61,015 bases of DNA from Butyrivibrio proteoclasticus P6B7 (GCF_000622085.1 NZ_JHWL01000027.1:1-61015); one strand, 5' to 3'. Shown: positions 18,094-26,578, counted from the stretch's first letter. Notes: a model not told the origin generated them from the letters alone. Numbers and translations are program-made.

Positions 18094-19308
18094 ATGCCAA
18101 AAAGAGAAGAGAAACGTAATCTGGAAACAATTCCTGTAGGTTCTCTGGGTATCATCCCTTTAAAGGGTGTTAAACCTCTGGCTGAAAAGGTCGACTACTA
18201 TCTCGTTAAATGGAGAGCAGAAAGAGAAAATGAGCACAAGGGCAGCCTTGCATTTACTGGTTATGAGCGTCCTTCATACATTCTCGATGCTGAGGTTCCA
18301 AGATTCGGAACTGGTGAAGCAAAGGGTGTTATCAAGACTTCTGTTCGTGGAGATGACCTTTATCTTTTAGTTGATGTATGTAACTATTCACAGACCTATT
18401 CTCTGTTTGGTCAGGAAAATCACATGTCTCCTGATGATCACTATCAGGATCTTAAGCGTATCATTGCAGCTGTTGGTGGTAAGGCTAGACGTATCACAGT
18501 TATCATGCCTTTCCTTTATGAGTCTAGACAGCACAAGAGAAGCTCTAGAGAGTCCCTTGACTGTGCTATCGCACTTCAGGAACTTGTACACATGGGCGTA
18601 GATAATATCATCACTTTCGATGCACACGACCCTAGAGTTCAGAATGCTATTCCTCTTAACGGTTTTGAAACCGTTCGTACAACATATCAGTTCATCAAGG
18701 CTCTCCTTAGAAATGTTTGGGACCTTAAGATTGATTCCGATCACATGATGGTAATCTCTCCAGATGAAGGTGGTATGAGCAGAGCTATCTACCTTGCCAG
18801 CGTGCTTGGTCTTGATGTAGGTATGTTCTACAAGCGCCGTGATTATACACAGGTTGTTAACGGACGTAACCCTATTATCTCTCATGAGTTCCTTGGAACA
18901 AGTGTTGAGGGCAAGTCAGTTATCATCGTTGACGATATGATTTCCTCAGGCGAAAGCCTTCTTGATGTTGCCAGAGCTCTTAAGGAGCGCAAGGCTTCAA
19001 GAATCTATGCTTTCTCAACCTTTGGTCTTTTCACTAATGGTCTTGAGGAATTTGATAAAGCTTATGAAGAAGGTATCATCGACAGAGTACTTACAACTAA
19101 CCTGGTTTACCAGACTCCTGAGCTTCTCTCAAGAGAGTGGTACATCAGCTGCGATATGAGTAAGTACATCGCATACCTTATCGATACACTTAACCACGAT
19201 GCATCTATCAGCGATCTTCTCAATCCTGTAGAGCGTATCGGAAATATCATCGAGCGTTACAACTCAGGTGAGCTTCGTGCCTCACTTGAAGCTGAGAAGA
19301 AGATCTGA
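18094..19308 (+). CDS. prs: Ribose-phosphate pyrophosphokinase, long divergent form
   Basis: This protein has 404 residues, against about 315 for classical PRPP synthetases. It would make phosphoribosyl pyrophosphate from ribose-5-phosphate and ATP for nucleotide, His and Trp synthesis. The ATP site region reads YESRQHKRSSRESLD, where classical enzymes have RQDRK ... REPISAK. The metal/ribose site has TFDAHDPRVQNA. The PRPP loop reads VIIVDDMISSGES (about 277-289), where D-T-G-G is usual. Extra sequence is present at the N-terminus (about 50 residues) and C-terminus. It lies 20 bp after the helicase loader gene. The fold is clear; activity is likely but depends on these substitutions. Confidence 0.88.
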   Translation: MPKREEKRNLETIPVGSLGIIPLKGVKPLAEKVDYYLVKWRAERENEHKGSLAFTGYERPSYILDAEVPRFGTGEAKGVIKTSVRGDDLYLLVDVCNYSQTYSLFGQENHMSPDDHYQDLKRIIAAVGGKARRITVIMPFLYESRQHKRSSRESLDCAIALQELVHMGVDNIITFDAHDPRVQNAIPLNGFETVRTTYQFIKALLRNVWDLKIDSDHMMVISPDEGGMSRAIYLASVLGLDVGMFYKRRDYTQVVNGRNPIISHEFLGTSVEGKSVIIVDDMISSGESLLDVARALKERKASRIYAFSTFGLFTNGLEEFDKAYEEGIIDRVLTTNLVYQTPELLSREWYISCDMSKYIAYLIDTLNHDASISDLLNPVERIGNIIERYNSGELRASLEAEKKI

Positions 19309-19327
19309 GGGAAACTTCAGCAAGAAA

Positions 19328-19463
19328 GCATGTTGCTTGCAACATGCTCGCGCCGAGCGCGGTTGCATTTATGCAACATTTACCTATCGCGCGAGTGCGC
19401 ATCCATAGCGGAGCGTTTTTTATGATATAGGAATTTCGGAGAAATTTCCTATATCATAAAAAA
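19328..19463. repeat. Array of palindromes at the 3' end of prs
   Basis: There are three hairpins in a row. GCATGTTGC/GCAACATGC is at 19328-19347 (loop TT) and GTTGCAT/ATGCAAC is at 19362-19377. The third is a long one at 19416-19463, whose 18-bp perfect stem has AT-rich ends and a further 5-6 bp above a one-base bulge. GC-rich CGCGCGAGTGCGC-type sequence separates them. The last hairpin, with T-runs on both strands, can act as a bidirectional terminator; the first two have no obvious job. Confidence 0.6.
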
Positions 19464-19464
19464 T

Positions 19465-19499
19465 AAGTCCAGGTTCCAACATGATTGGAATCTGGACTT
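19465..19499. terminator. Bidirectional terminator between prs and the thioesterase gene
   Basis: AAGTCCAGGTTCCAA (19465-19479) pairs with TTGGAATCTGGACTT (19485-19499), a 15-bp stem with one mismatch, followed by a T tract on the plus strand and an AT-rich run on the minus strand. It sits between convergent transcription units. Confidence 0.85.
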
Positions 19500-19503
19500 T
19501 TTA

Positions 19504-19908
19504 TTATTCAGCCAGTTTGCTAAGGGTTTCGAACAGTTCAGGGAACTCTTGCTTCATTCTAATCGGCTTACCTTCTGTGTTTAGGAAGGCGTGGGATGAT
19601 GATCCCAGGCAGACTATGTCTCCAGCTTCATTTTTCATTTCATAGGATAAAAAGAGCTTAACTCCTTTGAATTCTTTTATTGAAACGGCGATTGAGATCT
19701 TGTCAGAGAAGGTTGTGGTTTTCTTGTAGTCACAGGTCACGTTAAGGACCGGTGAAATAATGCCCATGTCTTCAAGTCTTGCATAATCCCATCCAATCTG
19801 AGAAAGAAAATCCACTCTTGCTTCTTCCATCCATCTGATGTAGTTGGAGTGATGAGTTATGCCCATTTTGTCGGTTTCATAGTATTGAACGGTGTGTAAG
19901 TATTCCAT
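19504..19908 (-). CDS. Acyl-CoA thioesterase, YbgC/4-hydroxybenzoyl-CoA type
   Basis: This is a hotdog-fold protein of 134 residues, a normal length. The active-site region YETDKMGITHHSNYIRWMEEAR follows the YbgC-type pattern (D near the N-terminus and a following H-x-N-Y). It would hydrolyse acyl-CoA thioesters; the natural substrate cannot be read from the sequence. It is the last gene of a long minus-strand operon, 9 bp after the HAD phosphatase gene, and ends at a strong terminator. Confidence 0.88.
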   Translation of the reverse strand: MEYLHTVQYYETDKMGITHHSNYIRWMEEARVDFLSQIGWDYARLEDMGIISPVLNVTCDYKKTTTFSDKISIAVSIKEFKGVKLFLSYEMKNEAGDIVCLGSSSHAFLNTEGKPIRMKQEFPELFETLSKLAE

Positions 19909-19917
19909 TTCTTCCCC

Positions 19918-20577
19918 CTAGTTTTCTTTCACCAGTGATAACACTTCTTCTGGGGACTCTACAATGTATGTTGCTCCTGATGTTTCAAGCTCTTCTCTTC
20001 CGCCATAGCCCCAAAGAACTCCTACTGAATCGATGCCAATTTCGTTGGCTGCTTCGATATCATATTTTCTGTCGCCCACCATAAGAACTTTGTTGGTATC
20101 TTCAATCCCATAGTGTTCCAAAACCTGGCGTATTACGTCTTCTTTGGTTACAACAGTCACATCATTTGTGGCAGATATGAAGTTAAAATATTGATTCAAT
20201 CCAAAGTGCTCCAGAACTAATATGGTACCTTTTAAGACTTTGGATGTGGCTACCGCAAGTTTCTTCCCGGTCTGCTTAAGCTCTTTTAACATATCCTCAA
20301 CACCCGGGTATACTTCATTTTCAAAGACGCCGCCTTTACCGAAGTAGTACTCTCTGTAAATAGTGATAGCTTTTTGGGTATCCTCTTTAGAATATCCCAA
20401 TATCTTACCAAAGGATTCCTCAAGAGGAGGTCCAACAAATCTGCGAAGTGAACTTCTATCCTCCACAGTGCCGCCCATCTTGGTTATGGCATATTCAAAT
20501 CCGTTAACGATTCCCGGACCTGAATCTGTAAGGGTTCCATCCAGGTCAAACAGGATTACTTCATAGTTCTTTTTCAT
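19918..20577 (-). CDS. HAD-family phosphatase, phosphoglycolate-phosphatase-like
   Basis: This protein has 219 residues. The catalytic Asp loop LFDLDGTLTDSGPGI is at the N-terminus, followed by a helical cap (residues about 15-80), then motif II (VATSKV), the Lys region (TKEDVIRQVLEHYG) and motif IV (MVGDRKYDIEAA). This is the class of small-molecule phosphatases that includes phosphoglycolate phosphatase and PpaX. The substrate is not predictable. It is in the middle of the accessory operon, with an AAGGAG site before ATG. Confidence 0.9.
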   Translation of the reverse strand: MKKNYEVILFDLDGTLTDSGPGIVNGFEYAITKMGGTVEDRSSLRRFVGPPLEESFGKILGYSKEDTQKAITIYREYYFGKGGVFENEVYPGVEDMLKELKQTGKKLAVATSKVLKGTILVLEHFGLNQYFNFISATNDVTVVTKEDVIRQVLEHYGIEDTNKVLMVGDRKYDIEAANEIGIDSVGVLWGYGGREELETSGATYIVESPEEVLSLVKEN

Positions 20578-20596
20578 AAATTCTCCTTAGCATCCA

Positions 20597-21136
20597 TCAG
20601 TCCATATAATCTCTTACGTTAAGGCTTTCGTCTGTACGCTCTTCCTCTTCAGTAATACCTGGCACAAACTCAGTAACATAGGTTTCTCCTGAAACTGGAT
20701 CTATGTAGTAGCGAATAATTGCTGCAGTATAAGATCTGTACATTACTACGATCTGTGATGCATCGCTAGATTCAATCTCCCAATAAACTGTGTATTCACC
20801 AGAATTTACTATGTTCTCAAGTTCAGAATTATTCTCATAGCAATATTTCTGGATTGCTAAAAGAGCTTCATCGTCAGTTATAAGTTTGTCCTCAGCTGTG
20901 TTTTCTGAAGTATCAGTACTAGCGGAGGTATTGGCCTCTTCAGAAGCAGAATTCTCATCATAAGATTCTGCAGACTCGCTAGCATCTTCTCCATCTTCAC
21001 TGCCAGTTGCTGGAAGGTAGATGGATGTAGGCTCATCTGCGCCGCCAATTATATCTGCATTGTCTTCCTTCTTACCACAAGCTACTGCACTTAAGGCAAG
21101 CGCCATTATCAAGGCTGCTACAATAGATTTTTTCAT
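20597..21136 (-). CDS. Lipoprotein with IIGGADEPTSIYL motif
   Basis: This protein has 179 residues. A type II signal peptide ends in the lipobox SAVAC (Cys20). Eight residues after the Cys comes IIGGADEPTSIYL (29-41). Known small clostridial lipoproteins carry a similar block. It is also almost the same as the IIGGADGPTSIF segment of the beta subunits of sodium-translocating decarboxylases. A Ser/Glu/Thr/Asp-rich linker (about 42-85) leads to a small C-terminal domain (about 88-179; YTVYWEIESSDASQIVVMYRS ... YYIDPVSGETYVTEF). The extracellular domain is of unknown function. It is in the operon between the double GNAT gene and a HAD gene. Confidence 0.8.
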   Translation of the reverse strand: MKKSIVAALIMALALSAVACGKKEDNADIIGGADEPTSIYLPATGSEDGEDASESAESYDENSASEEANTSASTDTSENTAEDKLITDDEALLAIQKYCYENNSELENIVNSGEYTVYWEIESSDASQIVVMYRSYTAAIIRYYIDPVSGETYVTEFVPGITEEEERTDESLNVRDYMD

Positions 21137-21151
21137 TTCTTATTCTCCTAT

Positions 21152-22135
21152 TCAATTTAATATAAACAACGGCATATCCCACTCATCCTTGCCGTTTTCC
21201 ACAAATCCAAATGATTTCCAGAAGCGGACTGAATCCTCTTTTTCACTATTGATCTCATAGTACTTGGCGCCATTTGCCTTTGTATATTTCTTAAGGGCTT
21301 CAAAGCATCTGTGTCCTGTACCATTTCCACGGTACTCCGGGAACACCCAAAAATCCAGAATGTAGCACTTACCATCTTCGCTTTTGTATGTAGTATAAGA
21401 TGCTGCTCCAATGCGCTTTCCGGCTTCCTTAAAGTAGATCAGATGATGTCTGTCTATTCCTCTTTTCATATGAATTTCTATGGTTCCACGGTACTCTAAA
21501 CCCTTAAAGTACTCTATATCCTCTTCGTCAGTGATGATCTCGTCTTCCACAAGGTACTTTATATGCGCATCCCAGAACTCACCAATGTTCTCAACAGGAA
21601 TCTCCTCTATAGCAGGTTCTTCGAGATTATATTCAAAAATATAGCTGTCATATTCAATACCCATGTTATATTTCTTGAAAGTAGTCTCTTTCTTTACATT
21701 AAAGCCAAGCTTTTTAAGAAGTCCACAGGAAGCCGCATTTTCTTTTGCCACCTCAGCTGTTATGGTCTTCATAGACTGCTGCCTTGCCCAGTCAATAAGC
21801 ATACTTACGGCATCTGTGGCCAATCCATTTCGCCAGTACTTCTTGTTAATGCAGTATCCGATATCTATATTGGTTCCATTATCATCTGGAAATGCACAGC
21901 AGGTACCAAGCCTCTTACCATCCTTGGCATCCTCGATTACGAAGTAATATCCATAGTCTACATCCTGTAAAGTATCTACCGCTTCCTGATACACATCATC
22001 TAAATATTCCTTGGTAGGATCACTTAAATACTTGCCGTTTTCCTCATCGAACCACATGTCGGTACAAAACTCTTTGTCCTCCACCTCATAACTTCTAATT
22101 GCTACTCTGTCTGATATTAACTTATCTATTCTCAC
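21152..22135 (-). CDS. Protein with two GNAT acetyltransferase domains
   Basis: This protein has 327 residues. The first GNAT domain covers about 8-170: it is RimJ/RimL-like, with IGYCINKKYWRNGLATDAVSMLIDWA as the acetyl-CoA loop and NAASCGLLKKLGF. The second covers about 185-327: FWVFPEYRGNGTGHRCFEALKKY, then SVRFWKSFGF. Such enzymes transfer acetyl groups to amines, antibiotics or protein N-termini; the substrate is unknown. The start overlaps the end of the CPBP gene by 14 bp, so the two are coupled. Confidence 0.88.
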   Translation of the reverse strand: MRIDKLISDRVAIRSYEVEDKEFCTDMWFDEENGKYLSDPTKEYLDDVYQEAVDTLQDVDYGYYFVIEDAKDGKRLGTCCAFPDDNGTNIDIGYCINKKYWRNGLATDAVSMLIDWARQQSMKTITAEVAKENAASCGLLKKLGFNVKKETTFKKYNMGIEYDSYIFEYNLEEPAIEEIPVENIGEFWDAHIKYLVEDEIITDEEDIEYFKGLEYRGTIEIHMKRGIDRHHLIYFKEAGKRIGAASYTTYKSEDGKCYILDFWVFPEYRGNGTGHRCFEALKKYTKANGAKYYEINSEKEDSVRFWKSFGFVENGKDEWDMPLFILN

Positions 22136-22874
22136 TTCTAACTCCTCTATAAACTAAAATAATTGAAATCATGATGCATACTAACTTCGCAGCCACGCTG
22201 ATAGCTACATTATCAGTATTTGTCATCTGCGACCCCGCATTGATAAGTGCATGGGTCATTACACATATCCATAAGCTGCCTGATATTCTGTACATGCACG
22301 ACAATATGAAGCTGTTAGTTAGTAGTCCCATCATAAAAAATAAAAGCTGTGTCGCATTTAACCCCAGCAACGTCCCATCAATATAGAAAAAGAGCACGTG
22401 CCATATTCCCCACGTTATGAATGTGCATAATGCAGCTGCCACATAAGAAATCTTCTTTTCAAGCTCAGGCTGAAATGTATATCTCCAACCAATCTCCTCT
22501 ACTCCTCCAACCAAGATAGCTTTCAGAAAAAGAACTATTGGGGTCCACAGGCTTTCTATATGAAATCCACCACTTACAATAACGCTGGCAAAATCTATCA
22601 ACAAAAAGATAACAACAAGAGAATACGCTTTTGCTGACTGTCGGAGGCAAAAGAAATCAGTTAATATGCGTCTTGGAGAATTTCCTTTGAACTTGCATTG
22701 ATAAACAGCTCCCCAAAGTGCAGAAGAAATGCCACCTGCCACAATTAGTATAATTCCTAATGCAGTTCCATAGCCCAATTCAAATCCGATGCCTCTCAAT
22801 ACAAAGACTATGATTGCAATAACAACTATTTGTATTATTGTTGGCATCAAATATGCTGTAAGTGTCTTTTTCAA
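22122..22874 (-). CDS. CPBP-family intramembrane metalloprotease
   Basis: This protein has 250 residues, starting at TTG 22874 with GGAGAG upstream, and about seven hydrophobic segments. The signature GGVEEIGWRYTFQ (E-E-x-x-x-R) and the downstream WGIWHVLFF (F-x-x-x-H-type motif) place it in the CPBP (CAAX protease/bacteriocin-processing) family. Members cleave within membranes and include self-immunity proteins for bacteriocins, although no bacteriocin gene is seen nearby. It sits 5 bp after a GNAT gene in the operon. Confidence 0.88.
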   Translation of the reverse strand: MKKTLTAYLMPTIIQIVVIAIIVFVLRGIGFELGYGTALGIILIVAGGISSALWGAVYQCKFKGNSPRRILTDFFCLRQSAKAYSLVVIFLLIDFASVIVSGGFHIESLWTPIVLFLKAILVGGVEEIGWRYTFQPELEKKISYVAAALCTFITWGIWHVLFFYIDGTLLGLNATQLLFFMMGLLTNSFILSCMYRISGSLWICVMTHALINAGSQMTNTDNVAISVAAKLVCIMISIILVYRGVRSENR

Positions 22875-22879
22875 ACGTA

Positions 22880-23320
22880 TTATCTCTCCATCATCACCAG
22901 GTACTCTGGTGTTCCTTCTTCCAGCTGCTTCTTTCCGTTAAGCGCAAAACCATGTCTTTCATAGAATCTGATTGCATCTGGATTCTTCTCAAGAGCCCAC
23001 AGGAAGTTCACGTCAAATTTCTCTTTGGCAAATTCCACAAGGGCTGAGCCTACTCCCTCTCCCCAGAAGAAGTAATCCACATAGAGTTCAGCAATCTCTT
23101 TTCCCTCAATATGAATCATGCCCTTTACAGTGCCATCCTCGTAAACCCAGATATTATCCAGGATTGCAGGATTGCTATACTTTTCCGCCACCTTGATTAC
23201 CTGTAACTCTCCAAATGAATAATCATCATTATGAAAGATTGGACGGTACTTAACTCTTTTTACAAACACCAGAATTTCGGCAATCCTGGATAGATCTTCT
23301 TTTGTTGCTTTTCTGATCAT
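22880..23320 (-). CDS. GNAT-family acetyltransferase
   Basis: This is a single-domain GNAT protein of 146 residues: MIRKATKEDLSRIAEILVF at the N-terminus, ELYVDYFFWGEGVGSALVEFAK as the acetyl-CoA pyrophosphate loop, and ALEKNPDAIRFYERHGF near the end. The substrate is unknown. It is separated by 28 bp from the epimerase gene and by 5 bp from the CPBP gene. Confidence 0.88.
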   Translation of the reverse strand: MIRKATKEDLSRIAEILVFVKRVKYRPIFHNDDYSFGELQVIKVAEKYSNPAILDNIWVYEDGTVKGMIHIEGKEIAELYVDYFFWGEGVGSALVEFAKEKFDVNFLWALEKNPDAIRFYERHGFALNGKKQLEEGTPEYLVMMER

Positions 23321-23348
23321 CTATCTTTTCCTTTACTAGTTTTTGTTA

Positions 23349-24218
23349 TCATCCCTTCAGGGCCTTGATCCGAACCTCAAGAAGCGGATACAGCCAGTCC
23401 TTAAGCTCACGGAACTTATAGCCTGTAGCCTCAGCTTTATCCGTGTTAAAACTGTAGACGTCTCTGGCGCCGTTATAAGGCGCAGCATCACCGTCAGGAC
23501 TGATGATAGCTCTTTTACCAGATTTCTCTTCTATGTATTCCACCATGTCCCCGATCTTAACCGCATCCTTAGAGCACCCATTAACTGGCCCCGGAACGAA
23601 ATGGTCTGCTAAAAAAGCTATGAATTCCCCGGCATCCTTCTCATAAATGAAGGCCATGCTGTGCTCGTAATCATCAATGTTCATGGGCTTTTCATTCAAA
23701 ATATGTTCAATGTAAAAATCCAGTCGCCCAGTGTAATCATTCTCGCCCATTACAATAGGGTATCTGACAAGGGCGAACTTTGAAGGATCAAGGTATTCGT
23801 AAACCGCCCTCTCTGCCTGCCTCTTGATTTCCTGATAATCAGGGGTTCTGTCTGTCCAGTTTAGCTCGTACTCCCAGCCCTTGAACTCATCCTCTGTGAT
23901 ATCCGCATGCTCGTCCTCATAAACTGAGCAAGTAGACATCTGAATATACCTGTCGAAGGACACATTTGGAAGAAGTGCCTTGACGTCATTGGAGCTGTAG
24001 GCGATCTTATCAATCACAATGTCAAAATGTCGATCAGCTAAAGCTCTTTTTACACTTGATTCATCCGTTCTGTCCATAACTACGTATTCCACAGAGCTCT
24101 CGAATGCAGGCTTCGCATTGCCCCTTGTGGCGATTGTGACCTCATGACCATTTCTGATCAGCGCGTTAACCATGGGAATTCCAAAGAATCTTGTCCCACC
24201 AACAACAAGAATTTTCAT
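23349..24218 (-). CDS. NAD-dependent epimerase/dehydratase family protein
   Basis: This is an extended short-chain dehydrogenase of 289 residues. The Rossmann loop ILVVGGTRFFGIPM is at the N-terminus, an atypical G-G-T-R-F-F-G form seen in the CSP41/NmrA-like branch. The catalytic Y-x-x-x-K appears as YQEIK (about residue 130), followed by ALVRYPIVMGENDYTGR. Sugar-nucleotide or other carbonyl chemistry is possible; the substrate is not readable. It is part of the accessory operon. Confidence 0.85.
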   Translation of the reverse strand: MKILVVGGTRFFGIPMVNALIRNGHEVTIATRGNAKPAFESSVEYVVMDRTDESSVKRALADRHFDIVIDKIAYSSNDVKALLPNVSFDRYIQMSTCSVYEDEHADITEDEFKGWEYELNWTDRTPDYQEIKRQAERAVYEYLDPSKFALVRYPIVMGENDYTGRLDFYIEHILNEKPMNIDDYEHSMAFIYEKDAGEFIAFLADHFVPGPVNGCSKDAVKIGDMVEYIEEKSGKRAIISPDGDAAPYNGARDVYSFNTDKAEATGYKFRELKDWLYPLLEVRIKALKG

Positions 24219-24237
24219 AATTATCTCCTCCGATTAA

Positions 24238-25242
24238 TCACAGCGCGATTCTGTATCTCTCAAGATTAACCTGGTCTTCTTCCAGGAAAACTGTATCTAC
24301 GAACTCTCCGCCGTTGGCAAGAATTGTCTTTTTACTTGCCACGTTGTCAGGCAGACAGCTCACAGCCGCCTCCTCAAAGCCAAAGCTCCTAAGATAGTCG
24401 CAGGCCTTCTCCAGCATCCTCTTGGCATAGCCCTTTCTGCGCTCTGAAGGTCTTACGGAATAGCCCACATGCCCAGTGTATTTCTTCATGCGCTCCGACA
24501 GCACATTGTGAACCTGCATGCAGCCCACCATCCTGCCGTCAGACTTCCTAATAGTTAAAAGAACTGTCCCCCAAGCACCATGCTTATCTGCAGGCCTGCT
24601 TGGATTAGCCCAGCCAACACAGTAGTCCACAAACTCCTGAATATCCGGCATTCTCTTCATGGAAAAGCATCCGTCAAAACTTGAGTCCGCATCTATCATT
24701 TCCTGCCTGTAGGCATCAATCTCTTTTGCATAATTCATTGTTGGCTCTACAAATATAAGTTCATCCGCATCGGCTTCCTGTCCCGGAATGTACTCCACAG
24801 TAAACTTCTCGCAGATAACCCTGGTCTTATCAGTAACCTTAAGGTCAGTGCCCTCAAACTCTTCCTCAAAGAATTTCCTGTGAGCCTGCCTCCAATACTC
24901 AAGGGACCTATCTCCCTCACCCTCAGAATAGGCGTGAAATGGTGGCACCTCTGCAAAGTCTCTTACATAAACGTCTGTATCCCTGATAACGCAAACCGCT
25001 TCATCACTGCTATTCAAGATCACGCTGTAATCTCCCACCTTAGGAATCTCATCCAGCGCTCCCTCAAGCTCATAGACATCCAAAGCACTTGCAGTTCCAA
25101 ACTTCTTCCCGGTCACAACCAGCTCTGCCAGATCATCTGTCTCCTTATCATCCACTCCCCCAAAAGCCCAGGCCTCGTAAGGAGTATCAATATCTACATT
25201 TTTCTTTTCACAAAACTTTTTCCATAGCTCTTTTTCATTCAT
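24238..25242 (-). CDS. ASCH domain-GNAT acetyltransferase fusion
   Basis: This protein has 334 residues from ATG 25242 (GGGGAA upstream); the frame extends 9 codons further to 25269. Residues about 1-140 form an ASCH domain (AWAFGG ... DLAELVVTGKKFGTAS ... IPKVGDYSVILNS ... AYSEGEGDRSLEYWRQAH), an RNA-binding or amide-hydrolysing fold. Residues about 155-334 form a GNAT domain (HVGYSVRPSERRKGYAKRML, NVASKKTILANGGEF). A fusion of the two suggests acetylation of an RNA-linked or nucleoside substrate, which is inference. It sits 19 bp from the epimerase gene. Confidence 0.87.
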   Translation of the reverse strand: MNEKELWKKFCEKKNVDIDTPYEAWAFGGVDDKETDDLAELVVTGKKFGTASALDVYELEGALDEIPKVGDYSVILNSSDEAVCVIRDTDVYVRDFAEVPPFHAYSEGEGDRSLEYWRQAHRKFFEEEFEGTDLKVTDKTRVICEKFTVEYIPGQEADADELIFVEPTMNYAKEIDAYRQEMIDADSSFDGCFSMKRMPDIQEFVDYCVGWANPSRPADKHGAWGTVLLTIRKSDGRMVGCMQVHNVLSERMKKYTGHVGYSVRPSERRKGYAKRMLEKACDYLRSFGFEEAAVSCLPDNVASKKTILANGGEFVDTVFLEEDQVNLERYRIAL

Positions 25243-25329
25243 GTCATGTTCCCCGTAGTCTAGTCTCAAAGTCTATGTCTCATCATTCAGTGCTCATGCG
25301 TTAATGATATCTCTCGCATAATCACCAAA

Positions 25330-25980
25330 TCATTTCAGATACTTAATCACGTCCTCAAGGCTGTCCAGAACCACCTCGGCGCGCTCTCGCATTTCATCAT
25401 CAGCTGGCAAAATATCTGGAACCATGATTGGCCGCAGGTTTCCAGCAGCTGCTGCCCTGATGCCGTTAAAGGAATCCTCGATAGCGTAGGCTCTTTCTGG
25501 CGCCACACCAATCTTCTCGCAGGCCAGCAAAAAAATATCCGGCTCAGGCTTACTCTTTGAAACCATGTCGCCAGTAACGATCTCGTCAAAATAGTGGATT
25601 ATCTTTGCATCAGTAAGCTCAGCCACAACGCTTTCCTTCTTTGTTGATGAAGCCAGGGCAATCTTCTTGTTGTTCTTCTTAAAGAACTCCAGAATCTCCA
25701 CCACACCGCTCTTCATTGGAAGGCGTCCGCCATCATACTTTGCATGAAACAGCTTTGAAGCCTCTCTAGCATATTCGTCGTAGGGAAAATCCTGTCCATA
25801 GGCTTCCAAAACAATCTCTTTTGTCTTGGCTTCATTTACACCAATGCATTTATAGAAAACCTCATCCATGCCTGTGATCCCGTACTTGTCCGCCAGCTCG
25901 CTCCAGCAGTCCATCACGGCCTTTTCCGAATCGAAGATCACCCCGTCCATATCAAAAACTACAGCATCAAAATCTTTCAT
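25330..25980 (-). CDS. HAD-family hydrolase, beta-phosphoglucomutase-like
   Basis: This protein has 216 residues. Catalytic loop FDMDGVIFDSEKAVMDCW, cap domain, motif II ALASSTKKESV, K-P-E-P-D-I-F motif and YAIEDSFNGIRAA motif IV. The D-x-D-G-V-I-x-D-S pattern is typical of the beta-phosphoglucomutase/sugar-phosphatase branch. The substrate is not certain. It is the first gene of the accessory operon, 87 bp before the ASCH-GNAT gene. Confidence 0.88.
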   Translation of the reverse strand: MKDFDAVVFDMDGVIFDSEKAVMDCWSELADKYGITGMDEVFYKCIGVNEAKTKEIVLEAYGQDFPYDEYAREASKLFHAKYDGGRLPMKSGVVEILEFFKKNNKKIALASSTKKESVVAELTDAKIIHYFDEIVTGDMVSKSKPEPDIFLLACEKIGVAPERAYAIEDSFNGIRAAAAGNLRPIMVPDILPADDEMRERAEVVLDSLEDVIKYLK

Positions 25981-26074
25981 ATTGCTCCTCTTGATGTTTA
26001 TCCATTACTGAATTCGAATTCTTTTATCTAATATCCACAGATATATCAATCTAGATTTCTCTGTTCAATCTCAA

Positions 26075-26578
26075 TCAACTGCACAATGTCTTCTGATAGC
26101 ATATCTCTTCAGTTCCCAGACAAGGCTTAGTATACTCTGTGGCTTTAAATCCGTTCACTTCGTAAAAAGATCTAGCCCTTTTATTGTCAGTAAACACCCA
26201 GAGAACTGCCTCTTTGAATCCTGCAATCTCCATATCTCCAAGGACTTTTTGCATCATCACTTCTCCGTATCCCTTATGCCAGTTATCAGGAAGACTGTGA
26301 ATACAGATAAGCTCTGCCTTTCCGCTGAACTCCTCATCTCTTGCCGCATCCCAGTAGGCTATGCAATGTGGCTGATTATCCAGGTACAGAATATATCCAT
26401 TTCCCTTATCTTCATTCAGAAGATTCCTGTACATATCCGTAGCCTTCTCAGCCTCTGTGCATCTGCTAAGCGTATCTGGATCTACTATATCCTTAAACGC
26501 CGCCTTCCAACTCTCAGTCTGGATATAAGCCAGTGTATGCTCATCCCCTCTTTTAACCCTGCGAATAGATACTTCCAT
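26075..26578 (-). CDS. GNAT-family acetyltransferase
   Basis: This protein has 167 residues. VSIRRVKRGDEHTLAYIQTESWKAAF at the N-terminus, ELICIHSLPDNWHKGYGEVMMQKVL as the acetyl-CoA loop and NKRARSFYEVNGFKATEYTK near the end mark a GNAT of the phosphinothricin/spermidine-type branch. The substrate is unknown. It lies upstream of, and on the same strand as, the accessory operon, 94 bp before the HAD gene. Confidence 0.88.
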   Translation of the reverse strand: MEVSIRRVKRGDEHTLAYIQTESWKAAFKDIVDPDTLSRCTEAEKATDMYRNLLNEDKGNGYILYLDNQPHCIAYWDAARDEEFSGKAELICIHSLPDNWHKGYGEVMMQKVLGDMEIAGFKEAVLWVFTDNKRARSFYEVNGFKATEYTKPCLGTEEICYQKTLCS

